64,000 bases of DNA from Galdieria sulphuraria (taxonomy: Eukaryota; Rhodophyta; Bangiophyceae; Galdieriales; Galdieriaceae): positions 29,402 to 93,401 of the forward strand of contig NW_005178418.1 in NCBI RefSeq assembly GCF_000341285.1, read 5' to 3'. Position numbers and translations under genes: made by a program. Under the pieces are notes generated by a model, which was given only the letters and a program-made list of their open reading frames with translations, had not been told where the DNA came from and ran no database searches. Positions 34,603 through 46,175 of this stretch are shown here, in pieces; position 1 is the stretch's first letter; each line of letters starts with the position of its first letter.

Positions 34603-36060
34603 TTAATCGGAAGAAGAAGAAGAAGATAAACTTTCATCATCGGAATATACTCCTATAAAACTTCGAGTTGAACGGGAACTCTTTTGAGAACATTCTGGAA
34701 AATGTTGTACTAAAGTATCTCCAATAGTAAGAATATCCAACAACTCTAGTTTTCCTTTAGAACCACTCAAAGCCAACCAATTCGATGTCTCTATATCTTG
34801 ACAAAATTGAGTGGCAAAAATAGCTCCTACTCCTGTAGTTTTCCATTCCTGGACCAACTGAGGTCGACTTTCCTTACAATCCCAAAGTCTAAGGCTTTCA
34901 TCCAAAGAACCAGTAACTAGCATTCCTTTGAAATGTGTGGAGAATGTGCAAGCAGAAACAGCTTTCTCATGAGCCTTACAGGTCCACAATGCAACAGAAC
35001 GTTGACTTTCAGAGCTTGCCATTCTACTATCGAATAATTCCATTGTGCCATTTTCAAGTGTAACCAAAAACTTTGAGCTTGCAGCACCTTCCCAACTGGT
35101 TGGCACCCAACAAACAGATTCCACATCAGAGTCAACAGATAAACGAAAGCTTGGAATATTTTGGTTCACCCGAATATCCAAAAGTGAGACAGTCTGATCA
35201 AAAGAACCTGATAAGAGTAGAGTGGGTTCTTTCTCATGCCAACAAACACTTTGAACTTCCTTTTCATGGTGTAGCCAAGTCCGAACACTCTTACAGGTGG
35301 TTATATCCCAACAACGAACCGTGCAATCAGCTGAACCGCTTGCCAAAAGCCGTTTGTCGTTTCTATTCCACGATAAACTTAATACAGAGTCCACATGATA
35401 CTCTGAATCCACTTTCTTTGGTCTTCTCTTAGTTTTCTTTCGGGTAGAGCTCGAAGAAAGTTTTGAGACACGAGTTTCCCCAAGAATGGCAAGAGGTTCC
35501 AGTTCATCAACAGCACTTGCATCATATATCTCAATTTGTGGTATAAGACTACCAACAGCAACGCAACTTTGGCAGTTCCAACCATCCAAGCCAGAGATAT
35601 CACACCACGCTAGCGACAAAGGAAAAGATGGAAGCACCAAATCATGGTGTGGATACAAGTGCGGTCCGTCTTCCGTGTCTTCTATGACATAAAATACCAA
35701 AGAAGAAACCTCATCTTCTGTCAAACCGCATATAACTACGGCGTCCGTTTCACTAGTACAATGTCAAAACTACATAAACGAAAGATATAGTACGAACCGA
35801 TATTGGAGATCTTCCCTTTCTTCCTCATCCTGTTGGTCTTTTTCATAGTCCGCCTGTAATGTATCTTGCTGGGTCAGGCTGTTTAGATCAGGAGCCAACA
35901 CATCACCGACGGATACAGACGAAGAGTCTGATGACTCATCACTTTCTTCCATAACGGCTTCGTTTTCTTCAATAATACAGCTACTGGAAATAAAGTCTTC
36001 TATTTCGTTTTCTTTATTTTGAGAAGCACCACGAGGAACCCAAACCAAAGCAGATATCAT
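34603..36060 (-). CDS. PWP1: WD40 protein PWP1 (periodic tryptophan protein 1)
   Basis: A nucleolar/chromatin WD-repeat protein needed for ribosome biogenesis. Two exons (36060-35798, 35752-34603) with a 45-bp intron give 470 aa. The start MISALVWVPRGAS is the PWP1 signature. An acidic, Ser-rich linker follows, then VYVIEDTED-type text (LVFYVIEDTEDGPHLYPHHD) and WD repeats (VLSLSWNRNDKRLLASGSADCTVRCWD; KGMLVTGSLDESLRLWD). It ends in an acidic Ser tail of about 15 residues. An upstream ATG at 36099 is in frame but lies outside the conserved start, so 36060 is preferred. Confidence 0.88.
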
Positions 36061-37006
36061 TATGAGACCACGTTCACTATCCCAAAAATCCACAACCAAA
36101 ACTTTACCAATGGGTAATGGGAATATATCATGACTTTCGAATAAGCAATTAAAAGTTTAGTAACAACTTATTTTTATGATATTGTGAAGCAACCAGAAAT
36201 GATCCGTAGATAGTCTCACATTTTTATTATATAGTCAAACACCAATGCATTCAGCACAAGTCTTTACCGGGATACGTGATATTGAGTACTTTGCTGTCTC
36301 TTGTATTCACAATCAACTTCGTTGCTGCACCAAGTCGTCGTCAATCCGAAACGTTGTAGTACTTTCAAATAGATTACAATGTCATTGTTCTTTTATGTCG
36401 TGAATAGATAGTTCCCCATTTTATCCAGTTGATAATGACATATCCTTTGAGTTTTATATTTCCAAGGTTGGATCGTTTCCAGTGCCATTAACTCATGAAA
36501 ATATTTTATGTAACAGCGACCTTTATAGCTTATCATACTTCGACTGAGACGATTATCACAAATAGGAAGACAATAATTGACAGATACACTATCAAGATAT
36601 ATTCATTGCAATCTCTCAGAGCCAATTTACCACACGTTGACACGGAGTGACGAGTTATGAACAAGAAATCCTGAAAATAAAACGACGAGTTTCAACAAAG
36701 TCACGTCGAGAATGACTGAAGTCTCGATTGGAACATCACAAAACAGCCCAACGGAGGCTGGTACACAAGGAGAAAGAGTTGGTCACTGTCTTTTCTTCCA
36801 AAGAGGAAAGGCTTAAGAATAGTTGTGATATTCTTTATTTAGATTTGTAAATTACACTATAATCCATCGACTTGTTGAAAGGGATCCCCTCTTCGAAGCC
36901 CGCCAATCTCCAAATTAGACTTATAGACTGAACGACTTGTCCGTTATTTCCAAATTCAAAATTTGGCGCTATAACTCAAGTACTGAAACACTTTCCTGAC
37001 CTAGAA
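36061..37006. other. Divergent promoter region between PWP1 and KNL1
   Basis: 946 bp without a credible gene on either strand. It is larger than most gaps in the window. It must contain both promoters and may include untranslated leaders. The only named motif I can point to is the E2F-type octamer near its right end. Confidence 0.55.
36962..36969 (+). promoter_or_regulatory. E2F-type site upstream of KNL1
   Basis: TTTGGCGC, the classic E2F/DP core, lies 38 bp before the KNL1 start codon. Cell-cycle control of a kinetochore gene by E2F would make sense and is known for similar genes in plants and animals. Function here is inferred from the motif and position only; similar octamers occur elsewhere in the window by chance. 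Confidence 0.4.
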
Positions 37007-40000
37007 ATGGAGGATAATAAAGAAAATTTAGATACGTTAGATGATGAAAACACACAAGATACTATGCAGCTTGGAAGGAGTACCAAGCTTACTGAAGATG
37101 CTGCAAATACTACCAAGACAATGACAAATATTGCGAGTATACCGGGAGATAAGAAAAGGCGTCGTTCCTACCAAAAAAGGGTATCCTTTGGAGGAAGCCA
37201 AGTAAAAATTTTTGATCGAAATGAAGAAGAGTGGAATATAGCAGACGAAGTGCATAACGAGCATGACTACACAGAAACCAACCCACAAATCACCAAACAT
37301 ATTTATAGTTCGACTTTCAACAGTGACAATGCCGATACCATAACTATGCCCAGTCTTTCGACTCTCTTGAAAGACACCGAAGGAGAAACCGCTGAGTGGA
37401 AAATGTCCTATGAATATTCAACAGATATATCCAATAGAAAAACTTCAAAGGAAGATAATGACTATTCTGAAGATACAGAAGAATTCGATGATATCACCAA
37501 CGCCAACAACTCGCTCAGTTTTTTTATGGATGAAGACGTTTCCAAAGCAGCAAAGTTGCCTCGGATATCTATTGGTGACACAACCATATTTCCATCCACT
37601 CGTCGTAACTACGATAACGATACAGAGTTGAACTCTTCCAAGCAAGAGAAAAAAGATTATGATCCGTTTGATGCCACATATACCGAGATAACTGAAAAGA
37701 TACCAAAATTGAATGATCTATTAGGTGAGGACGAAACACTGACTTCCAATTGGGAGAGCGTTCGAAAATCTATCGAAACCTACCAAAATCATGCGGAGGA
37801 GGTAGAAGAAGATGATGCTGATGCTAGTTTTGAAAAAATGTACGGAAGAGTCTTCGGTAGTCCCTCTGGCAAAGGAGATGCTGAGCAACTTTACGATACT
37901 AAAGAGATGACTGCAGAAATTACAAAGTCCATTCCATCTTTACGCATGTTAATGGAAGAAGATACAACTGTAAGCCTCCCTCGAATGCCAGTAAATGCTT
38001 CAGAGTTGAAAAATATTCAACGACAAATACAAATGGATGATACAGAAGACAAGAGAATGTATGAAAAGAGAAATGAAAAAGGCGAAACTAAAGACTATGC
38101 AGAACCTTATGAAACAGCGATAGAAGCGCAGTCGGCTGTAGAAGCTCCCAATGAAGAGGACTGGAGCATTTCAACAACTGACTTCAAAAACCTGCTTCAG
38201 TCAGAAAGAGATCAGAATGAAGAAAATGAGCTGACCGATACAATGAAGGAAAGCAATCGAGATTATACTTGGCCAGTATCACGACCGCAAACAGATAATG
38301 AAGATTGGACGTTTCAAGAAATTGTTCCAACTCAAGAGACAGGCAAGGATGATAGGACACCGAAATTTCGATTCGTTAAAAAACCTCCAGTCTACACTCC
38401 CAATAGAAAAGTTCAAACAGAATCGAAAGATAATCGCATCGCAGAACATCATGAACCAAATAGAGATAACAGTACAGTGCAAAATGCGAAACCATCGGCA
38501 GTTTACACACCATCTCCTATCGCTGCTTCTATAAATAAGGAAACTAGGACAAACTCTACAATGAAGAGTTCTGGTCAGGACAGGAAACAGTCCGTAAGTA
38601 TTTTTTGGTTTTGGAAAGTTCAATACTTACAATAATGATAGCTCGAATTTCGGAGAAAATCGATCGCAGCCAACGTCAAACGACTTTCAACGCTACCTTC
38701 TACAAGATCGAATACATACGATTCCACACCGTCAAATAATAAGTGGAATGCAGGTCACTGGGATAGTCTTCAAAAACAAGAAGCCTTTGGAGATGATGAC
38801 GATAGTGAGTTGCATGCATTAACAGAAATATTCATGACAAACGAAAATCCGACAAACAAGAGTTCCACTAGCAGGCAACAAAGTCATAATGCGGTCTCAG
38901 AATTTCTTCAAGAAGCAAAAGTTCGCTTCTTAGATAACGTTTCTTCACGAAGACGACAAACTTCGTATGGCATATACACCACGGATGATCGTTCGACTCC
39001 TGAAAATGAAGAAAGCAAGATTTTAGCAGTAACAGGATCCTATGGATGGCTCAAAAAGCTGGAAGAACTCTGTGAGAAGCTTGAAACGTCGTGCACTGAT
39101 ACAGAAACACGAATAAGCTCAACGGAAGATACACTCAACAAAGAACCTCCGGAATTACTTTGCACAGTGCTGAAGAAAGACTTTCCAAAACAGCAATTGA
39201 CTAGGCTTCAAATCTCTATGAAGCGCTTGAAAAATTTCTGTCGACTAGAGGCGCGCTGTAGTTGGTACGAAAGAAGATTGCAGTTTGAAAATGAACTCGC
39301 GTCCGAGCTAGAATATTGGATATCTCGTTTTAAGGAAGAGATGCAATCCATAGAGTCCCATATTGAATCGATGCAAAGACTTTCTTCGGAGTTTGATGAC
39401 ATAGCAGAGTCGCAAAAGTTAAGGCTACAACCTTCTCCCCTTCCAGTTGAAGAACAACGTAAACTCGAATCTATTATTGCCTCTTTACAGGAGCAAGAAA
39501 GTGTTCGCGAGGGTTTCTTACATTCTATCCAAACTCTCGAGAAAGAAATTATGCACAAAGAAGATGAAAAGCAAAAAATTCAGCAAGAAGGTTCGCTTCT
39601 GTCAAAACGCAGACAGTCATTAGAGCAGTATGTGCTTTCTTCTTCAGATGCTGCAAAGACAAATGCGAGGTCTATTCAAGAGCGCTTTGAGTTGTATTGC
39701 TTTCTTTTAGGCGTTTCTATCCGACAAATAAGCAAGACGTGCATCGATGTTGTCATTTTAGATAGGTTAAATATGAAGATTGGGTTCAACAATGACAATC
39801 ACATATTCTGTATTTCGAAAATCGAGTCAAAAGCTTCTGATATGGTCTTATTGAATAATTGCATTGCCCCTTTTGTTTTCGAGTCTTTGGAAAATTTGAA
39901 ACCCATGCAATTTCGTAATATCTTATGGTCCACGGTTTACAAACTGACTCTTGTGAACCTGATTGAACTGCAGCTGAACTCTATCAAAGGTTTATATATC

Positions 40001-40282
40001 GTAAATACGATGGAAAAAGGCTTTGGCTTTGTTGTGGAATCATTGTTTGCCTCAAGTAAGCTTGGATGGAAATTCTATGTTCGTTGCCAATGTGAAGATC
40101 TATGGCATCTATCTCCTATCGCTTGGGAGATTGAGAGCATTTTTGGACAATGTGAACAATCATCGTCTTTAAAAGACCAACTGAACACACTTGTTACCGA
40201 AAACTCTCCTCTCATAGATGGCATGAAGACCGTGAGTCAGTGGTTATCTGAACGAAGATCGTCTTTGAGTCACAACTTATAG
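37007..40282 (+). CDS. KNL1: Kinetochore scaffold KNL1/Spc7
   Basis: Outer-kinetochore scaffold that recruits PP1 and Bub checkpoint proteins. Two exons (37007-38593, 38642-40282) with a 48-bp intron give 1075 aa. The N-terminus has the PP1-docking motif KRVSF (residues 57-61). A disordered acidic half follows with degenerate MELT-like units: TYTEIT...IPKLNDLLGEDET near 225, MTAEIT...IPSLRMLMEEDTT near 301, and a weaker TITMPSLSTLLKDTE near 111. Exon 2 begins the conserved Spc7 region (EFLQEAKVRFLDNVSSRRRQTSYG). Long coiled coils and a C-terminal globular part consistent with the RWD domain that binds the Mis12 complex complete the protein. Confidence 0.88.
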
Positions 40283-40758
40283 TTTTAAACTGATAGAGAC
40301 TGGTGCCTTCAGTTAACTTTTTCTATCTACCTTGCGGATATACTTGATACTTCCTTTTCATTTGGCACTGTCATTATAAACCTCTTGTCTTTTCGCTCTA
40401 TAATTCAATTCTGTTCTCTTTGTTTCTCGAACGATTATGCCTACTTTGTTTTCTCTACAAAATTGGAACGCAGAAAAAAGCTTAGCTTTGCAAGTGTTGT
40501 ATATATATGTCGATTGACGATTATTACGTGGTGGATATAAGGCCAACTCTGCTGCACCCTCATTTACTGTGCCATCTCTACGTGGCCCATATCCATTCTT
40601 AATTGCTTTGACCATAAACGGAGCTCCTTTTTTGCATGAATTACCTGTCGCAGCTGTGTTTTTAGCTCGCAATATTGTGTACAGAGTGGCATCCTTTCAA
40701 ATATTTCCAATACTAGAGTGCTTTTTGTGTCTTTAGATATTGCATAGCTTTCTTCAAC
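40283..40758 (-). other. Gap with an orphan minus-strand open frame (about 40358-40705)
   Basis: Between KNL1 and the RING-CH gene a minus-strand frame ending at 40358 is open for about 112 codons but lacks an ATG at its head; translation from an internal ATG gives a shorter product. It encodes a basic protein (KKGAPFMVKAIKNGYGPRRDG, YNTCKAKLFSAFQFC) without membrane segments. Splicing from an upstream exon inside the RING-CH gene region would be needed. I do not recognise a family and cannot exclude chance. Confidence 0.35.
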
Positions 40759-41506
40759 ATGGACTTGGAGAACACCTTGATAGCTTTACCCCAGAAGACC
40801 ATCTCAGGTACCTGCAGAATTTGTCTGCAAGAGAGCTTCTTGCCAGATTCAGACCTCATAGAGCCTTGTAGTTGTAAAGGCAGTCGTAAGATACCATTTC
40901 CATTCAAGTAGTTCCTAAAGACAAATAACATACTAGTTCGGTTTGTTCATCAGCACTGTCTGGCACAGTGGATACGCTGTGCTCTGTTGACGATGAACAA
41001 CTTGATGGGTAGATGTTCTGTCATCGTTGAAGCCTTAGGTTTTTCTTTTTCTTGTACAGGTCTACGTGTTCACTGTGAACTTTGTGGTAAGTCTGTCTCT
41101 ATTCATTCTTTTATCTAAACACCAATAATAAAAACAATGTACAGGTACGCCTTATCGTCTGCATAAAATAAGAAGCAGGGCATTTATGAGAGCCCTGTTC
41201 CTATTATTCATGTTCATTGTTGCCGTAGTAGGATTGGGATACTTAATGAAAACAGCTTTGTGGCTCTCAGGAATTGTTCCCGTCACAGCTTCATTCATTA
41301 CAGTTGATTTCGTGCACCTTTACTTTGGACTATACTTGCTGGTACGTAGCAAGTTGCGGAACACCATGTTTTTACTCATCTTGTGTAGTTTTTGGGTTAC
41401 TGGCTTTATCAGTGGACTGTTTTTTATGTATTGCCCATACGATGGACTCCAAACACAATCCTATCCACAGAATGTCCTTGGAATGATCAGTATACCGTAT
41501 CCTTAA
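40759..41506 (+). CDS. RING-CH (MARCH-type) membrane E3 ubiquitin ligase
   Basis: Four exons (40759-40885, 40937-41008, 41060-41086, 41145-41506) with 51-58 bp introns give 195 aa. The joined protein starts MDLENTLIALPQ and has a RING-CH finger: CRICLQES, then LIEPCSCKGS, then RFVHQHCLAQW, then VHCELCG. Each zinc-ligand pair is in place only after splicing. Downstream are two to three hydrophobic spans (ALFLLFMFIVAVVGLGYL and LYFGLYLL onward). This is the topology of MARCH ligases that ubiquitinate membrane proteins. A 47-nt segment from 41340 has good GTACGT and TGTAG ends. If spliced, it would replace the C-terminal 50 residues with another frame, so the tail is uncertain. Confidence 0.82.
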
Positions 41507-41529
41507 CATAAAAAAAGCATTTCTTTTCT

Positions 41530-43149
41530 TTATTCAAAAGATTCTGCCAACTTCACAAGGTCATGAATTTGTCTTATATTTCCAGTGGATATGAGCCATT
41601 CACGAAAATAATGTTGTACAGTTCGTTCCAAGTCTATGTGTTCTTGCTGTTGTCTTACCATGTCTCTTAAACAATCCACCGACTTTGCCTTTTCATCTAC
41701 CGCATCTAAATACTCTTTTGGTAACTGCACTGGATTTTTCTTCGTCACTCCATCGCTATTGTGAATTGGGACTGCAAACGGACAAAGTTGTTCTGGAGGC
41801 AATATATTGGCAACTGTACTTGGTGGATAAGAAGAATCCAAAACTACAAAAGGCTCATTCCAATAATTGAAAACAGTAGAAACACCACAACTTTTCATAT
41901 GCTCTTCTAAGTAAGGATAAAAAGCATTAAAAGGTGCCAACCGAATACCCCGATTGTCTCCCAACAATGCTGGTTGATGATTCACACACAAATGGAACGT
42001 CGAATCCACGACATTCGTGATCCTCAAGAACTTGCTAGTGGATACGATTTTGACTGTCTCACAATTGGTAACAGATATACAATAAGCAGCTCCTATAAAA
42101 ATAATACAATCCGAACAGCCTTCAACAGATACACAGTCCATTCCATTCAGCAAGTAAATATATACTTCTTGACAGTTTCGAATCCGAACAACTCGATGGG
42201 ATAAAGGTTCTCCTTCTGTGCCCGCACGAAGTATAGTACAACGAGTAAGTTGTGACAACTCCAAAGTTGGATCAACAGGTGAAGGAGCAATGCCACCACT
42301 CTGTTGTGCAGTAAGTTTCAACGCATTCCCTAACAACGCACTCCAAGTCTCGATAGAAAGAGGTGAAGAACCATGCCGCTGTATCCATATTCCTATCCAG
42401 TCTTTCCAACTTATAGGTTGATGAGCCACAGAGGCTAGAAACAGAAAACTCAAGTGCTTCAAACATTCAGGCCTTAATATATACCATTGGATCGTCTCAT
42501 TATTATCTTTCTTGTCTCTCGTGTCCATCACATCGCCCACCTGTTGCTCGACTCGTTCTAAAACTTCGTACAGTCGTACGAGATCACCTAAAATAACTTC
42601 CAAGTTATTCACAACAAACATAGTTTCTTTGTAAAAGGTAAATGTTCCTCTTTCTAGTCTTATTGAAGAGGAACGGTTGGAATATGCAAAATTGGAACGA
42701 TTATTCTCATCCTGTGCCAATGGAGAACCTGTCAATGGAGTGTTCTTTGGAAAGACGTCATCCGTACTGGGACGCACGGGAGTGGCTAGTCTTCTTGCAC
42801 AGGCTTGAAGACGTACAAACACCAAAAGTTCAACAAAAGGAATCCAATCTTGTTCATTTCTGATTTCAGGAGCAACCACGTAAAGAGTGTGGACGATGTG
42901 TTGGGCCTGTAACTTTGTCAACGCCAAGTGTCTTTTACATGCATCGTTCCATTGATCCAATTGAACGACCAGTCTATTGTCTACTACAGTTGCCAAGTTG
43001 AAAAGTTCTTCAAACACATTGGCCAAAGCTTCTGTTTTCAACATGGTCGAAGTCACCAACGGAACAGTGACACCGTGTTCGAAAAAAGAGCGTCTAACAT
43101 ACAGCGCACCGTCTTCAAAGTTCCACGCTGTTGAACTATTTGATTCCAT
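41530..43149 (-). CDS. TBCCD1: TBCC domain-containing protein 1 (TBCCD1-like)
   Basis: Intronless, 539 aa. The N-terminal half is helical (ALANVFEELFNLATVVDNRL, WIPFVELLVFVRLQ, SWKDWIGIWIQRHG). The C-terminal half is a C-CAP/cofactor C beta-helix region (LSQLTRCTILRAG, VRIRNCQEVYIYLLNGMDCV, CIIFIGAAYCISVTNCE) and then the TBCCD1-specific extension (LLGDNRGIRLAPFNAFYPYLEEHM, NYWNEPFVVLD). The protein is a centrosome or basal-body positioning factor in animals and algae. Red algae lack centrioles, so a role in nucleus- or pole-associated organisation is inference. It is convergent with the RING-CH gene, with about 20 bp between their ends. Confidence 0.87.
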   Translation of the reverse strand: MESNSSTAWNFEDGALYVRRSFFEHGVTVPLVTSTMLKTEALANVFEELFNLATVVDNRLVVQLDQWNDACKRHLALTKLQAQHIVHTLYVVAPEIRNEQDWIPFVELLVFVRLQACARRLATPVRPSTDDVFPKNTPLTGSPLAQDENNRSNFAYSNRSSSIRLERGTFTFYKETMFVVNNLEVILGDLVRLYEVLERVEQQVGDVMDTRDKKDNNETIQWYILRPECLKHLSFLFLASVAHQPISWKDWIGIWIQRHGSSPLSIETWSALLGNALKLTAQQSGGIAPSPVDPTLELSQLTRCTILRAGTEGEPLSHRVVRIRNCQEVYIYLLNGMDCVSVEGCSDCIIFIGAAYCISVTNCETVKIVSTSKFLRITNVVDSTFHLCVNHQPALLGDNRGIRLAPFNAFYPYLEEHMKSCGVSTVFNYWNEPFVVLDSSYPPSTVANILPPEQLCPFAVPIHNSDGVTKKNPVQLPKEYLDAVDEKAKSVDCLRDMVRQQQEHIDLERTVQHYFREWLISTGNIRQIHDLVKLAESFE

Positions 43150-43520
43150 AACTTTTAGAAAACTAAGAGGGAGAGTGTCTCACTCCCCTTCACTAGCAAC
43201 TAAGCAAATATGAAGATGCACGATTGCCCCCAATCCTGCATTCTACATTGCTCATCCTCATGTCACGGTGTTGTTTTTCTAACTAGGCATTCAACTGCTT
43301 GGAAAGACTTGAGAACCATCAAGACATTCAGTGGTTGTTGTGCTATGTGAATTCTTTTGAAATTATTTGTCGTCATCTTTCCATCACTTCCTAAGGATTT
43401 CGAAAACACTGTCTATCTTATCTATCTCCTCCATCGTGGGCTTTTCTTATTTGGCCCGCTCAAATATTGCTTCAAGAAAAAAGCTGATTTACATTTTATT
43501 TCCCATTGGTTGTTTTTGAA
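43150..43520. other. Divergent gap between TBCCD1 and the glycosyltransferase
   Basis: 371 bp holding two promoters. I see no frame or RNA gene worth naming. Confidence 0.5.
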
Positions 43521-45118
43521 ATGCTGTTGAAAAGCTACAAGAGTCATTCTTTTCCGTTACCAATGCAATATCCAAAAATACTTGGAAACTATGTTAAAAA
43601 ACCATTATCTCGTCCATCAGCCATCATGATAGTCCTATTCATTGTTCTCAACGCTTTATTCGGAACCTTTCTCATGCGTATCTATTTGAAATCGGCTCAT
43701 CTTGAAAACCCACCAGTTGACGAAGTCTTAGATATCTCGGTGTTGTGGTTGGCACCTTTTCTGGTACGTACTCAGCTCCTTTGAGTTTTCCAACTCATAT
43801 ATGATAGAGTGGCTCAGGATATGGTGCTGAAGCTCTTAGTTTTATTCAAGGTTTACATAAACATGTCACTCAATTATCGATATATCATTTCGGCGACATC
43901 GTCGAAGAAGAATATCTCGCTTCCTTGGGTGAAGAAACACAACAGCTTTTAAAACAACTATGGGCATCCAATGAAACTCTGCCTCGCTATTTCATCAAAA
44001 AACAGTATGAAGATGAGGAGATTGCAAGAAAAATAGACAGTCGCAAAAGAATGTTTCCAGATGGTTCATTTATTATGGAGCCTATTTTAAGAAAGTTGCA
44101 TGATGTTGTCATCGTACAAAGTATACCTCGTGGATGGGAACCTTTTCTCTTCGAAACTGCAAAATATAGAGTGGGAAGAACGGTCTTCGAAACTGATCGT
44201 CTACCAGATGAATGGGCAGAACACTGTAACAACGAAGTAGACGAAGTCTGGGTGCCAACTCAATTTAATGTGAAAACTTTTTCAGGCAGTGGAGTGAAAC
44301 CCGATATGCTACAAGTCCTGCCACAAACAGTTGATACTAAAACATTTTCCGATCCTTCTATAACGCCTCGACCTCGACCACCAGAATGTCTCGAATCAGA
44401 CTTTATCTTTCTTTCCGTCTTTCGATGGGGTGGAAGAAAAGGAACGGAGTTCCTATTGGAAGCCTTTCTACGTGAATTTTCACCTGACGATTCTACTTGT
44501 TTGGTAGTTCTTACAGCAACACACAAAATGAAAACAAATGCAACTTATTATCATGGACTCATTCATCAATTTGCAAATGATTTGGGTATTACTTCAGCTA
44601 TTCGACCACGAATAGCTGTATTGGAACCTTCTCTATCGAATCAAGATATGCCAGGACTTTATGCCATGGCTGATGCATTTGTATTGGCGTCAAGAGGAGA
44701 AGGATGGGGGCGACCTTATACAGAAGCAATGATGATGAATGTACCAGTTATCGCGACCAACTGGAGCGCACATACAGAGTTCATTACTCCAGAGACTGGA
44801 TATCTCATAGAGGTTGAAAAGCTGGACTTGTTTCCATCTGAAGATGAAGAAATGATGAACTATTGGGGACATCTATTGGCAAGACCTTCAACATGTCATC
44901 TTCGTCAATTGATGAGATATGTCAAAGACAATCCCGAAGATGCCAGAAAAAAGGCTGTCAATGCCAAACAAATGATTTCCACTCGATTCAACCAAGATGC
45001 CGTAACAAATACTATTCTTCAACATTTGAAGAGAATCAAAGCCAAGCTGACACAAGAAAACGTGGAGAGTATGTTACAAGCTAGAAAGAAGCGAATTATC
45101 GCTCAAGGTGCCATTTAG
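43521..45118 (+). CDS. Type II membrane glycosyltransferase, GT4-like fold
   Basis: Two exons (43521-43763, 43808-45118) with a 44-bp intron give 517 aa. A signal anchor lies near residues 35-55 (AIMIVLFIVLNALFGTFLM), with a luminal catalytic part. The donor-binding domain shows SVFRWGGRKGTEFLLEAF, a MADAFVLASRGEGWGRPYTEAMMMNVPVIAT block with the ExxxxxxxE pattern, and SAHTEFITPETGYLIE, all typical of retaining GT4/GT-B enzymes. The N-terminal domain opens SGSGYGAEALSF right after the splice. Substrate is unknown; secretory-pathway glycan or cell-wall synthesis is inferred from the anchor. The frame is open to a TTG at 43506, but the ATG at 43521 is used. Confidence 0.82.
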
Positions 45119-45188
45119 AGTAAAAAATGTAGTAATAAAGATGACTGTTTTTGACAAATTATCACCAAACGCATTTAAGTATTTGTGT

Positions 45189-46175
45189 TCAGAAAGATTC
45201 GGAACTTGCTTCATCTTTTGAGGGTACGAGTTTCTGCATGGAACATAATACCGAGGGGATCTTCTTTTCATTCGCACGTCGCGATTTTTTTAGCTCCTCA
45301 TTGTACTTCACCAATGACTCTATTGCCTTGTGTCCATTCACGTCCAAAAATCTCTCAGATGACGAGGTACTTGAGGATAAAAAATTATTGTAAGAGTGAG
45401 TCTCGTTCACAGAAAGTGTCTGATTAACTAATGCTTCCTTTTCAGCAGTAGAATCTTTTGGGTATACATCCAAAGTCCAACGGAAATCGAGAGCAGCTAA
45501 AGGTGTTGGTTCAAAGTTTGGTTGGAAGACAGTAACTGGTGGCAAGTTAGGAACTGCACTGCGTTGTTGGGAACCGGTACGAAGCTCATTATCTGCTTCC
45601 GTTCGTTGTGAACTGCCCTGCAGACGTTTGTGAGCTAAACTTGGATCCTGTCGTGTGGCTCTGATAGGGCTCTTCTCAAGCAAATATACAATTTGGATTC
45701 CAACAAGGCCTGCAAAAACACAGTTGGCTTGACTCAAAATAGTGATATCCTTGGATAACTGGGTAATTGTTGAAGGTATCTCTTCGGCGTTAGAACGCAG
45801 AAGCAAGAGTTCTTGCTTCACCGCAAAGCTCAAGTTAACTGGCGGGATATATTTGGCTAAGTCTTGCTGTGGTCTTCTATGCACCCAAATTCGCAAATAA
45901 ATTGCCAACTGTTCCGGTTCCAAAGCTCTTACTAATAGCCTTTCACCGTGACGACTTCCTCCCAGAGTTATTTGGTCTCCAGGATCGACGTCCGTTGTTC
46001 TCAGCGAAACAAGTGAATAAACGAAACCATTCTCCATTGCTACATGGACATTTCTTGAAACTCTTGACCACTGTAGTTGTTTCAAGAGTCTATCAAATTC
46101 GTTCAACATTTCAAAGTCAGGAGGTTGAGCCGCCACAAAGCCACTCATGTTTTTCTCAACAAAAATGGCGCCCAA
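45189..46175 (-). CDS. Unrecognised protein with a central hydrophobic segment
   Basis: Intronless, 328 aa (or 319 from the second ATG at 46148). The N-terminal half looks folded (FEMLNEFDRLLKQLQWSRVS, NGFVYSLVSLRTTDVDPGD, EQLAIYLRIWVHRRPQQDL). A hydrophobic segment follows near residue 150 (ANCVFAGLVGIQIVYLL). The tail is Ser/Glu-rich with a helical charged stretch (ESLVKYNEELKKSRRANEKK). I do not recognise a family. It is convergent with the glycosyltransferase, with 70 bp between them, and codon use matches the neighbours. Confidence 0.6.
   Translation of the reverse strand: MGAIFVEKNMSGFVAAQPPDFEMLNEFDRLLKQLQWSRVSRNVHVAMENGFVYSLVSLRTTDVDPGDQITLGGSRHGERLLVRALEPEQLAIYLRIWVHRRPQQDLAKYIPPVNLSFAVKQELLLLRSNAEEIPSTITQLSKDITILSQANCVFAGLVGIQIVYLLEKSPIRATRQDPSLAHKRLQGSSQRTEADNELRTGSQQRSAVPNLPPVTVFQPNFEPTPLAALDFRWTLDVYPKDSTAEKEALVNQTLSVNETHSYNNFLSSSTSSSERFLDVNGHKAIESLVKYNEELKKSRRANEKKIPSVLCSMQKLVPSKDEASSESF

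Noticed and set aside
35073-35692. Plus-strand frames of 68-119 codons opposite PWP1
   Set aside because: Antisense to WD repeats with no supporting features or splice context.
43987-44872. Minus-strand frames of 60-88 codons inside the glycosyltransferase
   Set aside because: They mirror a well-supported coding exon on the other strand.
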